Shown: positions 13,673 through 13,760 of the stretch, one piece after another
Layout of the letters: each line of letters opens with the position of its first letter
Numbering within the stretch: position 1 is the stretch's first letter
DNA from: Chromatiales bacterium
GTDB taxonomy: Bacteria > Pseudomonadota > Gammaproteobacteria > SZUA-152
Length of the DNA: 13,760 nt
NCBI GenBank assembly: GCA_026999335.1
Contig: JALTPW010000159.1
Location: 1 to 13,760, forward strand
Direction: 5' to 3'
Position numbers and translations under genes: made by a program
The notes under the pieces: model-generated
What the model was told of the DNA's origin: nothing
Database searches by the model: none
Seen by the model: only the letters and a program-made list of their open reading frames with translations

Positions 13673-13760
13673 CCCTCTCTCTCAATTTGATCGAGATTAA
13701 TACGTAACACCGCGCCATAATCGTATTTGGCCGGGCAGACGTACGAGCATAAGGCCAGAT
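13669..13760 (-). CDS. nqrA: Na+-translocating NADH:quinone reductase subunit A (partial, C-terminal 29 codons)
   Basis: Only the last 29 codons and the TGA stop are inside the window; the rest lies beyond the right edge. The visible end has CSYVCPAKYDYGAVLRINL followed by DQIEREG, matching the conserved C-terminal tail of NqrA (C-x-x-VCP-x-KY-x-Y/F-G-x-x-LR). NqrA is the peripheral cytoplasmic subunit implicated in quinone binding. Its stop codon overlaps the nqrB start by 4 nt (ATGA), so nqrA and nqrB are translationally coupled, and the operon promoter must lie upstream of nqrA, outside this window. Confidence 0.9.
   Translation of the reverse strand, partial: LALCSYVCPAKYDYGAVLRINLDQIEREG

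Noticed and set aside
1..13760. CRISPR arrays, tRNA or rRNA genes, insertion sequences, phage or defence genes
   Set aside because: Looked for regularly spaced repeats, tRNA-like arms, transposase motifs and defence domains on both strands and saw none; the only repeats are the REP/BIME pair.

Overview
The window reads as chromosomal DNA from a free-living gammaproteobacterium that oxidises reduced sulfur and uses sodium energetics. The evidence is a periplasmic flavocytochrome c sulfide dehydrogenase (fccA-fccB), a Na+-translocating NADH:quinone reductase (nqr) operon, and a sucA-sucB-lpd 2-oxoglutarate dehydrogenase cluster. I cannot name the genus. NQR suggests a marine, brackish or (halo)alkaline setting, but that is inference.

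Layout. (1) 1-138, minus: the first 46 codons of a CspA-family cold-shock protein, running off the left edge. (2) 139-575: a divergent intergenic region with a plausible csp promoter and leader, and an fccA leader with several short inverted repeats. (3) 576-2240, plus: fccA (monoheme cytochrome c subunit) and fccB (Tat-exported flavoprotein subunit). (4) 2277-2352 and 3922-3986: two copies of one REP/BIME-type palindromic repeat, in opposite orientation, on either side of lpdA. (5) 8171 down to 2385, minus: sucA-sucB (4-nt overlap) and then, after a 283-bp gap holding the second repeat, lpdA. (6) 8172-8514: the sucA upstream region with a candidate extended -10 promoter. (7) 13760 down to 8515, minus: nqrA (last 29 codons only), nqrB, nqrC, nqrD, nqrE, nqrF, nqrM and a two-CBS-domain protein. 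These genes are tightly packed, with 4-nt overlaps or gaps of 2-24 nt.

How the genes fit together. SucA, SucB and Lpd form the 2-oxoglutarate dehydrogenase complex, which produces succinyl-CoA and NADH. NQR couples NADH oxidation by quinone to Na+ export. FccAB takes electrons from sulfide in the periplasm and passes them to soluble c-type cytochromes. NqrM is the known maturation factor for the NQR iron centre. The CBS protein is the one gene of unknown role; its place at the end of the nqr operon, with a strong ribosome-binding site, suggests an adenine-nucleotide-sensing partner.

Most of the window is well-known metabolism. The points most worth a second look are: an NqrB whose usual flavinylation motif is altered, the CBS gene in the nqr operon, the absence of apbE next to nqrM, the mirror-image repeat pair around lpdA, and a csp leader with a sequence exactly complementary to its own Shine-Dalgarno region.
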